DNA of 64,000 nucleotides from Enemella evansiae (GCA_017255395.1 JAFKDC010000009.1:1-64000), one strand, 5' to 3'; counted from the first letter of the stretch, positions 53,869 to 62,856 are shown. The notes: a model not told the origin generated them from the letters alone. Numbers and translations: made by a program.

Positions 53869-55508
53869 AGATGCCCCGTTTCTACATTCTGGCCCTGACG
53901 CTTGGGCTGCTGTTCTTTGCCGCGTCGCTGACGCCGACGCTGATCCCCCGCGGCTGGGTCGTGCAGGGGGCGCTTGGCGGGGTTGTCATGGCGCTGGGAT
54001 ACCTGATCGGACGCGCGGCGCTGTCGATCTGGCGGTTGCTGGAGCTGCCCGAGGCGACCGGACGCGCGTTGATGCGGCTGCGGGTCGCCATCGTCCTGCC
54101 CTTCCTGATCCTGCTTGTTCTGTGCATTTCGCAGGCGCGCGACTGGCAAAACGGCGTCCGCGAACGGATGGAAATGCCGCCGCTGGAAACCTCGCATACG
54201 CCGCAGATGCTGGCCCTGGCGATCTTCGTCTTTGTGCTGCTGTTTGTCCTTGGCCTGGCGGTCCAGTGGCTGTTCGACCGGGTGCGCACCCGCCTCTACC
54301 GCTACATGCCGCCACGGGCCGCGAATGTCGCCGGGCTTGCCGTCACCGGGCTGCTGCTGCTTGTCGTCACGCGCGACGGCATGCTCGACCGGGTCATCGG
54401 TGCGCTGGACAGATCCTACACCACCGCGCAGGCGCTGTTCGAGACCGCCCCGCCGATCCCGGAGGGCATCGAGACGGGCGGCGCGGCCTCCCTTGTCGAC
54501 TGGAGCGCGCTTGGTCAGCCGGGCCGCAACTACGTGGCATCCGGTCCGAAGGCCGCCGATATCGCCGCCTTTACCGGGCGCGCCGCCCTTCAGCCGATCC
54601 GCGTCTATGTCGGGCTTGCCGAAGACAAAAGCCCCGAGGCCCGCGCCCGGATCGCGCTGGAAGAGCTGCGCAGGCAGGGCGGGTTTCAGCGCGAGGTTCT
54701 GATCGTCGCCCTGCCCACCGGCACCGGCTGGCTCGACCCCGGCGCGCTCGACCCGGTCGAATACATGCATGGCGGCGATGTCGCGACGGTGGCCGCGCAA
54801 TACTCGTACCTGCAATCCCCGCTTGCGCTGATTCTTGAAACCGATGCCGGTCTCGACCAGGCCGAGGCGCTCATCGGCGCGGTGCACCGCTACTGGCGCT
54901 CGCTGCCCGAAAACAGCCGGCCGCGCCTTTATATTCACGGCCTCAGCCTGGGCGCCTGGTCCTCGATGTATGGCACCGACCTCTTTGCGCTGCTCGACGA
55001 TCCCATCGACGGCGCGCTCTGGGTCGGGTCGCCGTTCCCCTCGGCCAAATGGCGGGCGGTGGTAGCCTCCCGCAACGCGGGCAGCCCCTACGTCGCCCCG
55101 GTTCTCGGCGACGGGCGGCTGGTGCGTTTCGCGTCCAATTACCAGAACGCCCTCGGCCCGGACGGCTGGGGGGCCATGCGGATTGTCTATCTGCAATACG
55201 CCAGCGACCCGATTGTCTTCTACGAACCGGCCTCGGTGTTCCGGCCTCCGGTCTGGATGACCGAGCCGCCAGCAGCGGATGTGTCGCCCGAAATGCGGTT
55301 CATGCCGATTGTCACGCAGTTTCAGCTGGCGGTGGACATGGCCCTGGCGACGACGGCACCGGCGGGATACGGCCATTCCTATTTCGGGCGCGACTACGTC
55401 GAGCCCTGGGTTGCCCTAACCGCCCCTGAGAACTGGAGCGCCAAGGACACGGAGCGCCTGATCGCGCATTGCGACAGCGGTTTCCAGATCGGCTGCGACC
55501 ACAAATGA
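53865..55508 (+). CDS. Membrane-anchored alpha/beta hydrolase (Abhydrolase_9 type)
   Basis: A 547-residue protein. The N-terminal third has about five membrane helices (about residues 7-27, 33-50, 74-90, 114-136 and 153-169). The remainder is a hydrolase domain with nucleophile S361 in HGLSLGAWS and a late GHSYFGRDYVEPW. This fits the Abhydrolase_9 family, predicted membrane esterases of unknown function. It overlaps the DUF2955 gene by 4 bp, so it is translationally tied to the exporter and may process exported or lipid-soluble compounds at the membrane. Confidence 0.8.
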   Translation: MKMPRFYILALTLGLLFFAASLTPTLIPRGWVVQGALGGVVMALGYLIGRAALSIWRLLELPEATGRALMRLRVAIVLPFLILLVLCISQARDWQNGVRERMEMPPLETSHTPQMLALAIFVFVLLFVLGLAVQWLFDRVRTRLYRYMPPRAANVAGLAVTGLLLLVVTRDGMLDRVIGALDRSYTTAQALFETAPPIPEGIETGGAASLVDWSALGQPGRNYVASGPKAADIAAFTGRAALQPIRVYVGLAEDKSPEARARIALEELRRQGGFQREVLIVALPTGTGWLDPGALDPVEYMHGGDVATVAAQYSYLQSPLALILETDAGLDQAEALIGAVHRYWRSLPENSRPRLYIHGLSLGAWSSMYGTDLFALLDDPIDGALWVGSPFPSAKWRAVVASRNAGSPYVAPVLGDGRLVRFASNYQNALGPDGWGAMRIVYLQYASDPIVFYEPASVFRPPVWMTEPPAADVSPEMRFMPIVTQFQLAVDMALATTAPAGYGHSYFGRDYVEPWVALTAPENWSAKDTERLIAHCDSGFQIGCDHK

Positions 55509-55746
55509 CCCGGTGCTTCTCCTGAACAGCACCGCAGCCTCAGGGACATACCGCAACGGTCCCGGACGCGCGGTCCGGTCTGGCCCGACCGTCAGCCCTT
55601 CCAGAACCGCAAGGGGGTGAGTTCGAGCGTCGTGATGACGCCCCCCCCACCACGCGTCCTCGTCGGACCAGAGTGGTCGAAAGTTCAGATTAGTCATGGG
55701 TGAGTGGGGTCTATGGTCACCGCGTCAACATCACCTTCCCGGGAAT

Positions 55747-55776
55747 ATGAAAAAGGGGCCGGGATTCTCTCCCGGC
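55747..55776 (-). terminator. Terminator of the DSD1-like gene
   Basis: Read on the minus strand, GCCGGGA-gagaa-TCCCGGC is followed by CCCTTTTT, a standard rho-independent terminator 28 bp after the stop codon. The 240 bp beyond it (55509-55746) hold no recognisable gene. Confidence 0.75.
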
Positions 55777-55803
55777 GCCACGCAGTGTCCGATTGCCGGG
55801 CCG

Positions 55804-57030
55804 TCAGCCGAAACGGGTCTTGATGGCGGCGACCACGCGGCCCGCTGCATCCAGCTCCCAGAGCACGCTGTAACGGTCGATGCAGGTGCAGGGGTGCGAG
55901 ATGCCGAATTCGATCACATCGCCCGGGCGCAGCCCCGCGTGATGCAGGAAAGCGTGCTGGTCGTTCAGCTTCGTCACCGTGACGCCGATATCCGCAACCG
56001 GCGCGCCATCCCGCCAAAGGCGCAGCGCGACCGGCAGGTCCTGATCGATGGCCACGTCGCGCAGACCCATGCCGCAGATCGCAAGCCCCTCTTCGGGGGT
56101 CGAGAGCACCTCGGCCCAGAGCCGCAGGGTCGGGATGAAGGCGCCCTCGGGGTGACCGCCGCGCTTCTGCATATCCGCAAGCCCGCGCTCGTAGACGCCG
56201 TGGTCGTGGAAGTAGAGCGCGCCTGAGCGCAACACCAGATCGGTGTTCGGGGCCCGTGCCAGATCGCCCAGCAACGCCAGCACCCGGTCGAACCAGGCCG
56301 AGCCGCCCATCGACAGCATCAGCGGCGCGTCGGGACCGGTAGCCTCGCGGATCTGCGCGAACAGCGCCTTGCTGCGGATCAGCAGCGCGTCGATGCGGCG
56401 CTGGCTTTCGGCGGGGTCCGCCACCGCGCTGGCGCCCTCGTAGGCAGCAAGCCCGGACAGGCCCAGCCTGCCCTCGGACAGGATGCGCCGCGCCAGCGCC
56501 AGTGCCTCCTCGTCGCGGCGAATCCCGCCGCGGTCGGTGCCGATCTCGACCAGCAGACCAAGCGGCGGCAGCGTCTCGTCCCATGCGGCGCAAAGCGCCT
56601 CGTAGGTCTCGACGCTATCGACAAAGATGTGAAATTCGGCGCCCGGGTAGCCCTTCAGAAGCGCCGCGAGACGCCGCGCCGCCGCCGCGCCGCCGATGCC
56701 ATTGGCGAGGATCAGCCGCGTGATCCCTGCGTCGAGCAGAACCGCCGCCTGCCGGATATCGGCCACCGTGGTCCCCCAGGCGCCCGCGTCCAGCAGGCGC
56801 TGCGCCAGCAGCGGCGCCATCGGGGTCTTGGCATGGGGTGCAAGCTTTGCGCCGTGACCTGCCACGTGATCCATCATCAGCCGCGTGTTCGCGTCGAAGC
56901 CCGGACCGTCGAGGGTGATCATCGGCAGCTGCAAGGCGCCGTCCGCCGGGAAATGGGTGCCGTCGGTCGCCTCATCGGCGCTGCCGCCGGTGGGAAAGCC
57001 GCGCAGGGTTGCGTCGAGGGGGGTGGTCAT
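55804..57030 (-). CDS. DSD1-like PLP enzyme (D-serine/D-3-hydroxyaspartate dehydratase or D-threonine aldolase family)
   Basis: A 408-residue fold-type III PLP enzyme with an alanine-racemase-like N-terminal barrel. The PLP lysine is K68 (LAPHAKTPM) and EIGTDRGGIR is the phosphate region. The C-terminal domain ends with H379 and C381 (SHPCTC), the zinc ligands of eukaryotic-type D-serine dehydratase and D-threonine aldolase. It acts on D-beta-hydroxy amino acids, giving a keto acid plus ammonia or an aldehyde plus glycine. It is divergent from a RidA-IclR pair, which would suit enamine release by a dehydratase. Confidence 0.85.
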   Translation of the reverse strand: MTTPLDATLRGFPTGGSADEATDGTHFPADGALQLPMITLDGPGFDANTRLMMDHVAGHGAKLAPHAKTPMAPLLAQRLLDAGAWGTTVADIRQAAVLLDAGITRLILANGIGGAAAARRLAALLKGYPGAEFHIFVDSVETYEALCAAWDETLPPLGLLVEIGTDRGGIRRDEEALALARRILSEGRLGLSGLAAYEGASAVADPAESQRRIDALLIRSKALFAQIREATGPDAPLMLSMGGSAWFDRVLALLGDLARAPNTDLVLRSGALYFHDHGVYERGLADMQKRGGHPEGAFIPTLRLWAEVLSTPEEGLAICGMGLRDVAIDQDLPVALRLWRDGAPVADIGVTVTKLNDQHAFLHHAGLRPGDVIEFGISHPCTCIDRYSVLWELDAAGRVVAAIKTRFG

Positions 57031-57050
57031 GGGCGACTCCTGTAGATGTT

Positions 57051-57142
57051 CGTTATAACGGTCGTATTTCTGGAACGACGGCGCTTCAAGAGAGGACTTC
57101 CCGGACAAGACGCAAGAAATCCGAAATGTGTTACGCTATAAT
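57051..57142. promoter_or_regulatory. Divergent control region with IclR-type palindrome
   Basis: A perfect palindrome CGTTATAACG (57051-57060) lies 21 bp upstream of the DSD1-like start and contains a minus-strand TATAAC. A consensus TATAAT at 57137-57142 is a likely -10 box for ridA-iclR, though its -35 is weak. The region is the only plausible control element for both units. Confidence 0.5.
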
Positions 57143-57200
57143 GGACAACTCGGCAAATCCCGGCTACCCCGCATGCACAGACGGACCAAGGAGACCAAAC

Positions 57201-57587
57201 ATGACCATCAAGCGGCACGGCGTCGGCGACGCAAAGGGGAACGGACAGAAGGCCCTGCCCTTCGCCAAGGCAACCGAGGCGGACGGCTGGCTCTATGTGT
57301 CGGGCCAGACCCCGATGAAGGACGGCGAAGTCGCCGGCCACGGCATCGTCGAGCAGTCGCATATCGCGATCCAGAACATGCTGAAGATCGTCACCGACGC
57401 GGGCTACACCGCCGCCGACATCATGCGCGTCGGCGTGTGGCTGGACGATCCGCGCGATTTCTGGAGCTTCAACGGCGTGTTCGAACAATACTTCGGCGAC
57501 AACCCGCCCGCCCGCGCCTGTGTGCAGTCGGCCATGGTCGTCGACTGCAAGGTCGAGGTGGATTGCATCGCTTTCAGGAAAGCGTAA
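57201..57587 (+). CDS. RidA-family protein (third copy)
   Basis: A 128-residue Rid protein with the key arginine at R105 (PPARACVQS), the same number as in the founding E. coli protein, and the glutamate in KVEVDCIA. The ATG follows AAGGAGACC at a good distance; longer upstream frames lack a ribosome site. It is likely to hydrolyse the 2-aminoacrylate-like intermediates made by the divergent PLP enzyme. Confidence 0.9.
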   Translation: MTIKRHGVGDAKGNGQKALPFAKATEADGWLYVSGQTPMKDGEVAGHGIVEQSHIAIQNMLKIVTDAGYTAADIMRVGVWLDDPRDFWSFNGVFEQYFGDNPPARACVQSAMVVDCKVEVDCIAFRKA

Positions 57588-57641
57588 TTTCCCGACGGGC
57601 CGCGCGGGGATTTCGCGCGGCCCATGCACGAGGGGCGAGAC

Positions 57642-58418
57642 ATGGAACGCAAACGCGCACGCGGGCTCGACCGCGCGGTCGAGATCTGTGACCTGCTGGC
57701 GCGGGCCAGTCGCCCCATGCCCCCGGCCGAGATCGCCCGCGCCATCGGCGCGCCGCGGTCGTCGGTCTACGAGCTTTGCGCCACGATGACCGGGCTCGGC
57801 CTGCTCGAAGCGGACGCCAGGGGCATGCTCTACCTCGGGCGCAAGACGCATTTCTGGGGGCGCAGCTACCTTGCGGGCTTCGACCTGGCGCGTGAGGCGC
57901 AGCCGATTCTGGACGCGCTGACCGCGCAGACCGGCGAGACCTCGCAGCTTTGCGTGATCGACGGGCGCAAGTACACCGTCCTGCTGATGCGCGAGGCGGA
58001 CCGCGCCTTCCGGATCAGCGGCGACGTGGGTGAACCGACGCCGATCCCATGGACCGCCTCGGGGCGACTGCTGCTGCAACACCTGACCGACCACGAGATC
58101 CTGGCGCTGATCCCGCCCGAGGACTTCCGCCAGCCGGGCGGCGAGACGCTGTCCCCGGCGCAGTTCCTGCTGGAGTTGCGCGCCGCCGCCAGCGAGGGGT
58201 TCTTTTCCTTCGACAGCCCCTCGGACAGCTACACTCATTGCTTTGCCGCCGCCGTCACCGGCGAGGGCGGGGCCTGCGTCGCAACGCTCTGCCTCGTGGC
58301 CCCGCGCGAAGAGGCCCGCGCGCGCCACGCGGCGCTGAAAGCCAGCCTTATCCAGCACGCGGCGCGGCTGTCGGAAAGGCTGGCAGGCATTCACAGCGCC
58401 GGTTCGCTCACCGCGTGA
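57642..58418 (+). CDS. IclR-family transcriptional regulator
   Basis: A 258-residue regulator with the N-terminal winged HTH (AVEICDLLARASRPMPPAEIARAIGAPRSSVYELCATM) and the GAF-like IclR effector domain (PWTASGRLLLQHL). An ATG six codons earlier is possible, but GAGGGGCGAG is placed for this one. It is cotranscribed with ridA and converges on the MlrC gene with a 28-bp tail overlap. Confidence 0.88.
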   Translation: MERKRARGLDRAVEICDLLARASRPMPPAEIARAIGAPRSSVYELCATMTGLGLLEADARGMLYLGRKTHFWGRSYLAGFDLAREAQPILDALTAQTGETSQLCVIDGRKYTVLLMREADRAFRISGDVGEPTPIPWTASGRLLLQHLTDHEILALIPPEDFRQPGGETLSPAQFLLELRAAASEGFFSFDSPSDSYTHCFAAAVTGEGGACVATLCLVAPREEARARHAALKASLIQHAARLSERLAGIHSAGSLTA

Positions 58419-59875
58419 GGGTTCTCGACCCGCGGCCAGAGCGGGCGGGTGAGGCGCGTGTAGGGGTTCGTCGCGGGATCGTTCGGGTAAGGCCCGTCGA
58501 CCGCGACATAAAGAACATCCGATGCGATGGGCGCGAAGGCACCGTAGAAGTGGTTTGTCGACTTGATGACAAGAATGTCCTTGCTCATCGGATCGACACC
58601 CGCGTTGCCGAACAGATCCGGCGAGAAGGCTTGCGAGCGGTTGCTGTTGAGCACCACCTCGATACCCTGCACCCGGATCACCGCGATATCGCCCAGCGGC
58701 ACCACCGAGGTGCCGAAGCTCTGCACCGCGTCCTTCTGCACCTGCACCACCTCGACGGTCGCGTCGATCGGATCGCCCGCAGTGGCCGAGGTCTTGCCGC
58801 CGAAGCGCAGGTCGAGCGTCGCGCCCGTCCCCGCCGCGTGGCACAGGCGCACGGCCATGGGGTCCCAGATCGTGCCGAAGGCGCAATTGGTCACGCCCGC
58901 GTCGAGGAAGCCCTTCAGGACAATGGTTGAATCGCCCGCGGTGCCACCGCCCGGGTTATCCCAGATATCGGCCACGACCACCGGGCCGCTGCGGTCCTTC
59001 GAGGCCAGCGCGGTGGCGCGCTCGATACCCTGCGCCAGCGTCAGGAACTCGGGCCGGGTCTGGCCGCGCATCCCGAAAAGCCGCCGCCCCAGCCGTTCGG
59101 CCAGCGCGTCGCCCCCTGCCCTGTCGTTGTCCGTCACCACGACGATCTTGGCGCCCAGATCGGGGGAATCCCCGGCCATGAAGCCGTGAATGGCTGACAC
59201 CGCCAGCACGCGCCCCGTGCCTTCCAGCGCCATCATCTCATCGACGAAACCGCGCATCGGCTGGATCGAGGTCGGCAGCACATCCATCATCCGCACGTCA
59301 TAGACCGAAACCTGTGGCGTCACCTCGCCCCGCGCCGCGCGCAGGGTCAGCTCTACCACCGCCTCGCCGGTCTCGACGAAATCGGTGTGGGGGAATTCCT
59401 TGAAGGCGATGACCACGTCGGCGTTGTCGGTGCGCGCCGCGCTGAGGTGGCTGTGCGGGTCGAAGCTGACGCCGATCTTCACGTCCGGCCCGACCATCTC
59501 GCGCACAGCGGCGATCAGCGCGCCTTCGCAATCCACGGTGCCTTCCGCGATCATCGCGCCATGCAGGCCCAGCACCACGGCGTCGACCGGCAGCGCCTCG
59601 CGAAGCTGGCCGAGGATCTCGTCCCGCAGCCGCGCCCATGTCGCGGCGTTGCACAGCCCGCCGGGTTCCGCCCAGGTGGCGGTGCCCTCGATCAGCGCGA
59701 TCTCGCCCGCACGGGCGCGACGGCGCAACGCGGGAAAGACGGCGCTGCACAGGGTCGGGGTCTCGGGATGCTGCCCGGGCGGCGCGTAGAAGCTTTGCGC
59801 GAAGTCGTTGAAGTCGGTGCGGAGCGGGGAGAAGGTGTTGGCCTCGAAGCCGACGGAGGCGCAGAAGACGCGCAT
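58391..59875 (-). CDS. M81/MlrC-family metallohydrolase
   Basis: A 494-residue protein of the microcystin LR degradation protein C family. Expected zinc residues are visible in SFDPHSHLS and KEFPHTDF. The N-terminal motif reads GFEANTFSP rather than the common HExNTF form. Outside microcystin degraders, members probably cleave small amides or modified (including D-) amino acid derivatives. It is the last gene of the dctQMP operon, so it should act on the imported compound. Confidence 0.87.
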   Translation of the reverse strand: MRVFCASVGFEANTFSPLRTDFNDFAQSFYAPPGQHPETPTLCSAVFPALRRRARAGEIALIEGTATWAEPGGLCNAATWARLRDEILGQLREALPVDAVVLGLHGAMIAEGTVDCEGALIAAVREMVGPDVKIGVSFDPHSHLSAARTDNADVVIAFKEFPHTDFVETGEAVVELTLRAARGEVTPQVSVYDVRMMDVLPTSIQPMRGFVDEMMALEGTGRVLAVSAIHGFMAGDSPDLGAKIVVVTDNDRAGGDALAERLGRRLFGMRGQTRPEFLTLAQGIERATALASKDRSGPVVVADIWDNPGGGTAGDSTIVLKGFLDAGVTNCAFGTIWDPMAVRLCHAAGTGATLDLRFGGKTSATAGDPIDATVEVVQVQKDAVQSFGTSVVPLGDIAVIRVQGIEVVLNSNRSQAFSPDLFGNAGVDPMSKDILVIKSTNHFYGAFAPIASDVLYVAVDGPYPNDPATNPYTRLTRPLWPRVENPHAVSEPAL

Positions 59876-59900
59876 GGGTAGGAGCCTTTCCAGAGAGGGT

Positions 59901-59925
59901 GCGCGGGGCCGTCACAGCCCCGCGC
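59901..59925 (-). terminator. Hairpin between dctP and the MlrC gene
   Basis: GCGCGGGGC pairs with GCCCCGCGC around a 7-base loop, 8 bp after the dctP stop. No T-run follows, so it probably stabilises the dctP message or attenuates downstream expression. Confidence 0.5.
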
Positions 59926-59932
59926 GAGGGGG

Positions 59933-60967
59933 TCAGTCGAGGTAGGCGGAATCGTTGGCCGCCTGGACCTCGGTCTTGAACAGGTCGAGCAGCGTCAGCG
60001 CGCCCTCGTCGAGGGTCTCGGCGGCATAGGCCTCGAAGGCGGGCTGCGTCGCTTCGACCATCGCGGCGCGGTCCTCGGCGGACAGCGCGGTCACTTCCAT
60101 CTGGTCCATCAGCCCGGCAAGGCCGCGGTCCGAGGCCTCGATGATCCGCGACAGCCCGCGCGAGGCGGTGACGCATTCCTCTGCCGCGTCATGCAGCGTG
60201 GCCTGCGCCTCGGGCGACATGCCCTCGTAAAAGTCGCGGTTGATCAGCAGCGTGTAGGGCGAAAACAGGTGGTTGGTCAGCGTCAGGTACTTCTGCACCT
60301 CCGGGAACTTGGCGAAGGAGATGGTCGGCACCGGGTTCATCTGGCCGTCGATCACGCCGGTCTGAAGACCGGAATAGACCTCGCCCCAGGCCAGCGGATA
60401 GGCCTCGGCCCCCAGCGCCTGCATGATCTTCTGGTGCGAGGGCAGCGTCATGGTGCGCACGCGGATGCCGTCGAAATCCGCCAGCGTGGCGATCTCGCGC
60501 TGCGAGTTCGTCACGGCGAAGAACCCGCCGGTGTCCGGGAAGCCCAGCACCACCACGTCGCCCAGCTCTGCCTCCATGTCCTCGGCCAGCGCCTTGCCGA
60601 AGGGACCATCGAAGACCTTGTAGGTGCTGGCGTTGTTGCGAAAGGCAAACGGCAGGTTCAGCACGTCGATGCGCGGGTAGTAGCCCGCCATCGCGCCGGT
60701 CGAGGCCAGCGTCATCTGGATCACGCCGTCGCGCACCATCTGCACATGCTCGGACGCGGAACCGAGCTGGTTCGAGGGGAAGACCTCGACCTCGTACTCG
60801 CCATTGGTGTCGGCGGCGACCACATTGGCGAAGACGGCGGTGCAGGCATGGGCCGGGTTCTCGAACGGGTCCGCCTTGTTGTCATGGCCGAAGCCGATGG
60901 TTTCCGCCTGGGCCGTCCCGGATACAAGCGCGGTGCCGAGGCACAGGGTTTTCAACATTGTTTTCAT
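59933..60967 (-). CDS. dctP: TRAP solute-binding protein
   Basis: A 344-residue DctP-family receptor with a Sec signal (residues 1-21, SGTAQA). The mature part has the family features: QLGSASEHVQMVRDGVIQM, the DFDGIRVRTM region with the carboxylate-binding arginine, and GEVYSGLQTGVIDGQMNP. The ligand is unknown. It lies downstream of dctQ and dctM. Confidence 0.92.
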   Translation of the reverse strand: MKTMLKTLCLGTALVSGTAQAETIGFGHDNKADPFENPAHACTAVFANVVAADTNGEYEVEVFPSNQLGSASEHVQMVRDGVIQMTLASTGAMAGYYPRIDVLNLPFAFRNNASTYKVFDGPFGKALAEDMEAELGDVVVLGFPDTGGFFAVTNSQREIATLADFDGIRVRTMTLPSHQKIMQALGAEAYPLAWGEVYSGLQTGVIDGQMNPVPTISFAKFPEVQKYLTLTNHLFSPYTLLINRDFYEGMSPEAQATLHDAAEECVTASRGLSRIIEASDRGLAGLMDQMEVTALSAEDRAAMVEATQPAFEAYAAETLDEGALTLLDLFKTEVQAANDSAYLD

Positions 60968-60991
60968 TGGTTTTTCCTCCTTGTTGGATTC

Positions 60992-62275
60992 TCAGTTGGT
61001 GAAGCCCAGCAGGCGGGGCAGCAGCAGCGCCGCGTCCTCCCAGTAGGCGTAGACGATCAGCACGCCGAGCTCGGCCAGCAGGAAGGGCATGAGCTTGACG
61101 GTGATCCGCTCGATCTTCTCGCCCGTCACCGAGGACAGCACGAAGAGGCAGGCCCCCACCGGCGGTGTCATCAGCGAGATGTTGAGCGACAAGATGAAGA
61201 TGATTCCGGCGTGGATTGGATCCAGCCCGATGGTCTCGGTCAGCGGCACCAGCACCGGGGCAAGCAGGATCAGGATGGCGGTGATGTCCATCACCATGCC
61301 GATCACCAGCAGCACCGCGATGATGATCAGCGTCACCACCCAGGGCTCTTCAGAGGTCGCGAGGACCGCCTCGGCGATGGCCTGCGGGATGCGCTCGAAG
61401 CTCATCCACCAGCCGAGGATACCGGCAAAGGCGATGATGACGAAAATCACGCCCGTGATGCGCGCGGTGCTGATGAGCATTTCCAGCAGCGCCCCGAAGG
61501 TCAGCCTGCGGTACACGAAGGCCCCGATGAAAAGCGCGTAGGCCACGGCGATCGCCGCCGCCTCGGTTGGTGTGACGATACCGCCGAGGATGCCACCGAG
61601 GATGATCGCGGGCATGGCCAGCGCGGTCAGGGAGGACACGAAGGTGCGCCAGATCTCGCCCAGCGTCGCGCCGCGCTCTGCCACGGGCAGGTTCTCGCGC
61701 TTGCCGCCAAGGGCGATGACCGCCATGCAGATGACGCAGATCGCAAGGCCCGGCAGGATGCCCGCCGCGAAGAGGCCGGAAATCGACACGCCCATCAGCG
61801 AGCCATAGACCACCATCAGGCCCGAGGGCGGAATGGTCGGCCCGATGATGGACCCCGCCGCGGTCACGGCACAGGCATAGTCGCGCTTGTACCCGGCGCG
61901 CTCCATGGCGGGAACCAGCGTGCGGCCGAAGGCGGCGGCGTCGGCGGTGGCCGAACCGGTCAGCCCGGCAAAAAACACCGAGGCCAGCATATTGGCATGC
62001 GCCAGACCGCCCCGGAACCGGCCCACCAGCACCTCGGCCAGCTTGATCAGCCGGTCGGTGATTCCGATGTGGTTCATGATCTCGCCCGCCAGGATGAAAA
62101 ACGGCATGGCGAGGAAGGGGAAGGCGTCGAGCCCGGCGAAGACCTTGCCCGGGGCCACCGCAAGGAAGCGCTCGCCCCCCATCGAGATCAGCCCCACGAC
62201 CCCGGCGATACCGACGGAAAAGCCGATGGGCGTGCCGATGATCAGCAGCAGGACGAAAACCAGCGCGACGGTCAT
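60992..62275 (-). CDS. dctM: TRAP transporter large permease
   Basis: A 427-residue, 12-helix DctM protein with LLLIIGTPIGFSVGIAG at the N-terminus, FVFFAGLTGSATADAAAFG, GGIVTPTEAAA and GLDPIHAGIIFILSLNISLMTPP, all standard for the family. The ATG overlaps the dctQ stop by 4 bp; the open upstream extension is just dctQ in another frame. Confidence 0.93.
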   Translation of the reverse strand: MTVALVFVLLLIIGTPIGFSVGIAGVVGLISMGGERFLAVAPGKVFAGLDAFPFLAMPFFILAGEIMNHIGITDRLIKLAEVLVGRFRGGLAHANMLASVFFAGLTGSATADAAAFGRTLVPAMERAGYKRDYACAVTAAGSIIGPTIPPSGLMVVYGSLMGVSISGLFAAGILPGLAICVICMAVIALGGKRENLPVAERGATLGEIWRTFVSSLTALAMPAIILGGILGGIVTPTEAAAIAVAYALFIGAFVYRRLTFGALLEMLISTARITGVIFVIIAFAGILGWWMSFERIPQAIAEAVLATSEEPWVVTLIIIAVLLVIGMVMDITAILILLAPVLVPLTETIGLDPIHAGIIFILSLNISLMTPPVGACLFVLSSVTGEKIERITVKLMPFLLAELGVLIVYAYWEDAALLLPRLLGFTN

Positions 62276-62778
62276 TTCGGCATCTCCACGGTTGCGGGTT
62301 CGCCCTGGCGGCCCTTGTCGCGCAGGATGACAAGGATGAGCTGCACGCAGCAGATCGCGGCAGAGACGGGGATGGCCGCGTAGAAGGGCGCCATGGAGAC
62401 GCCGAAGATCATCGCCTGCATGTTCGCGCCGCCGGTGGCGAAGCCGATGCCGAACCAAAGCAGGTAGGCGAAGAGCGCCAGCGCCAGCACGTCGCTGATC
62501 ATCAGCAGCGTCCGGCGCAGGCCGAAGGGCAGACGGTCGATGACGGTGGTCAGGCCGATATGCTCGCGCCGGGCGATGCCGCTGGAAACGGCCAGCATCG
62601 CGGCCCAGATCATCAGGTAGCGCGCCAGCGTTTCGGGCCAGGGCAACTGCCAGTGGAAGTGATAGCGGTCGATCACCCCGAGCCAGACATCGAGCACCAG
62701 CGCCACCATCAATGCGGCGACGATCAACTCCACGGCCCGGTTGAGCCTGGCACTGGCCCGTGCGATTGGCGTTTCCAT
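62272..62778 (-). CDS. dctQ: TRAP transporter small permease
   Basis: A 168-residue protein with four hydrophobic helices and the RYLMIWAAMLAVSSGIARREHIGL stretch typical of DctQ. The ATG has GGGAGA upstream. It is the first gene of the dctQMP-mlrC operon, divergent from the RpiR regulator. Confidence 0.9.
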   Translation of the reverse strand: METPIARASARLNRAVELIVAALMVALVLDVWLGVIDRYHFHWQLPWPETLARYLMIWAAMLAVSSGIARREHIGLTTVIDRLPFGLRRTLLMISDVLALALFAYLLWFGIGFATGGANMQAMIFGVSMAPFYAAIPVSAAICCVQLILVILRDKGRQGEPATVEMPK

Positions 62779-62841
62779 CTGGGTCTCCCTCTTCCGTCTC
62801 CCGGTCACTGTAGCAAAGAATCGTAATTCGTCTTCATATTT

Positions 62842-62856
62842 TGTAACTAAGGTACA
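62842..62856. promoter_or_regulatory. RpiR-type operator candidate
   Basis: TGTA-N7-TACA within an unusually A/T-rich 120-bp divergent region upstream of dctQ and the RpiR gene. It is similar in form to the TGTAA-N6-TTACA site at 42477-42492, which is also next to an RpiR gene. Confidence 0.4.

Noticed and set aside
60191-62383. A 730-codon plus-strand open frame across dctP and dctM
   Set aside because: It crosses two genes with clear TRAP motifs, and its own translation is low-complexity with no ribosome site.
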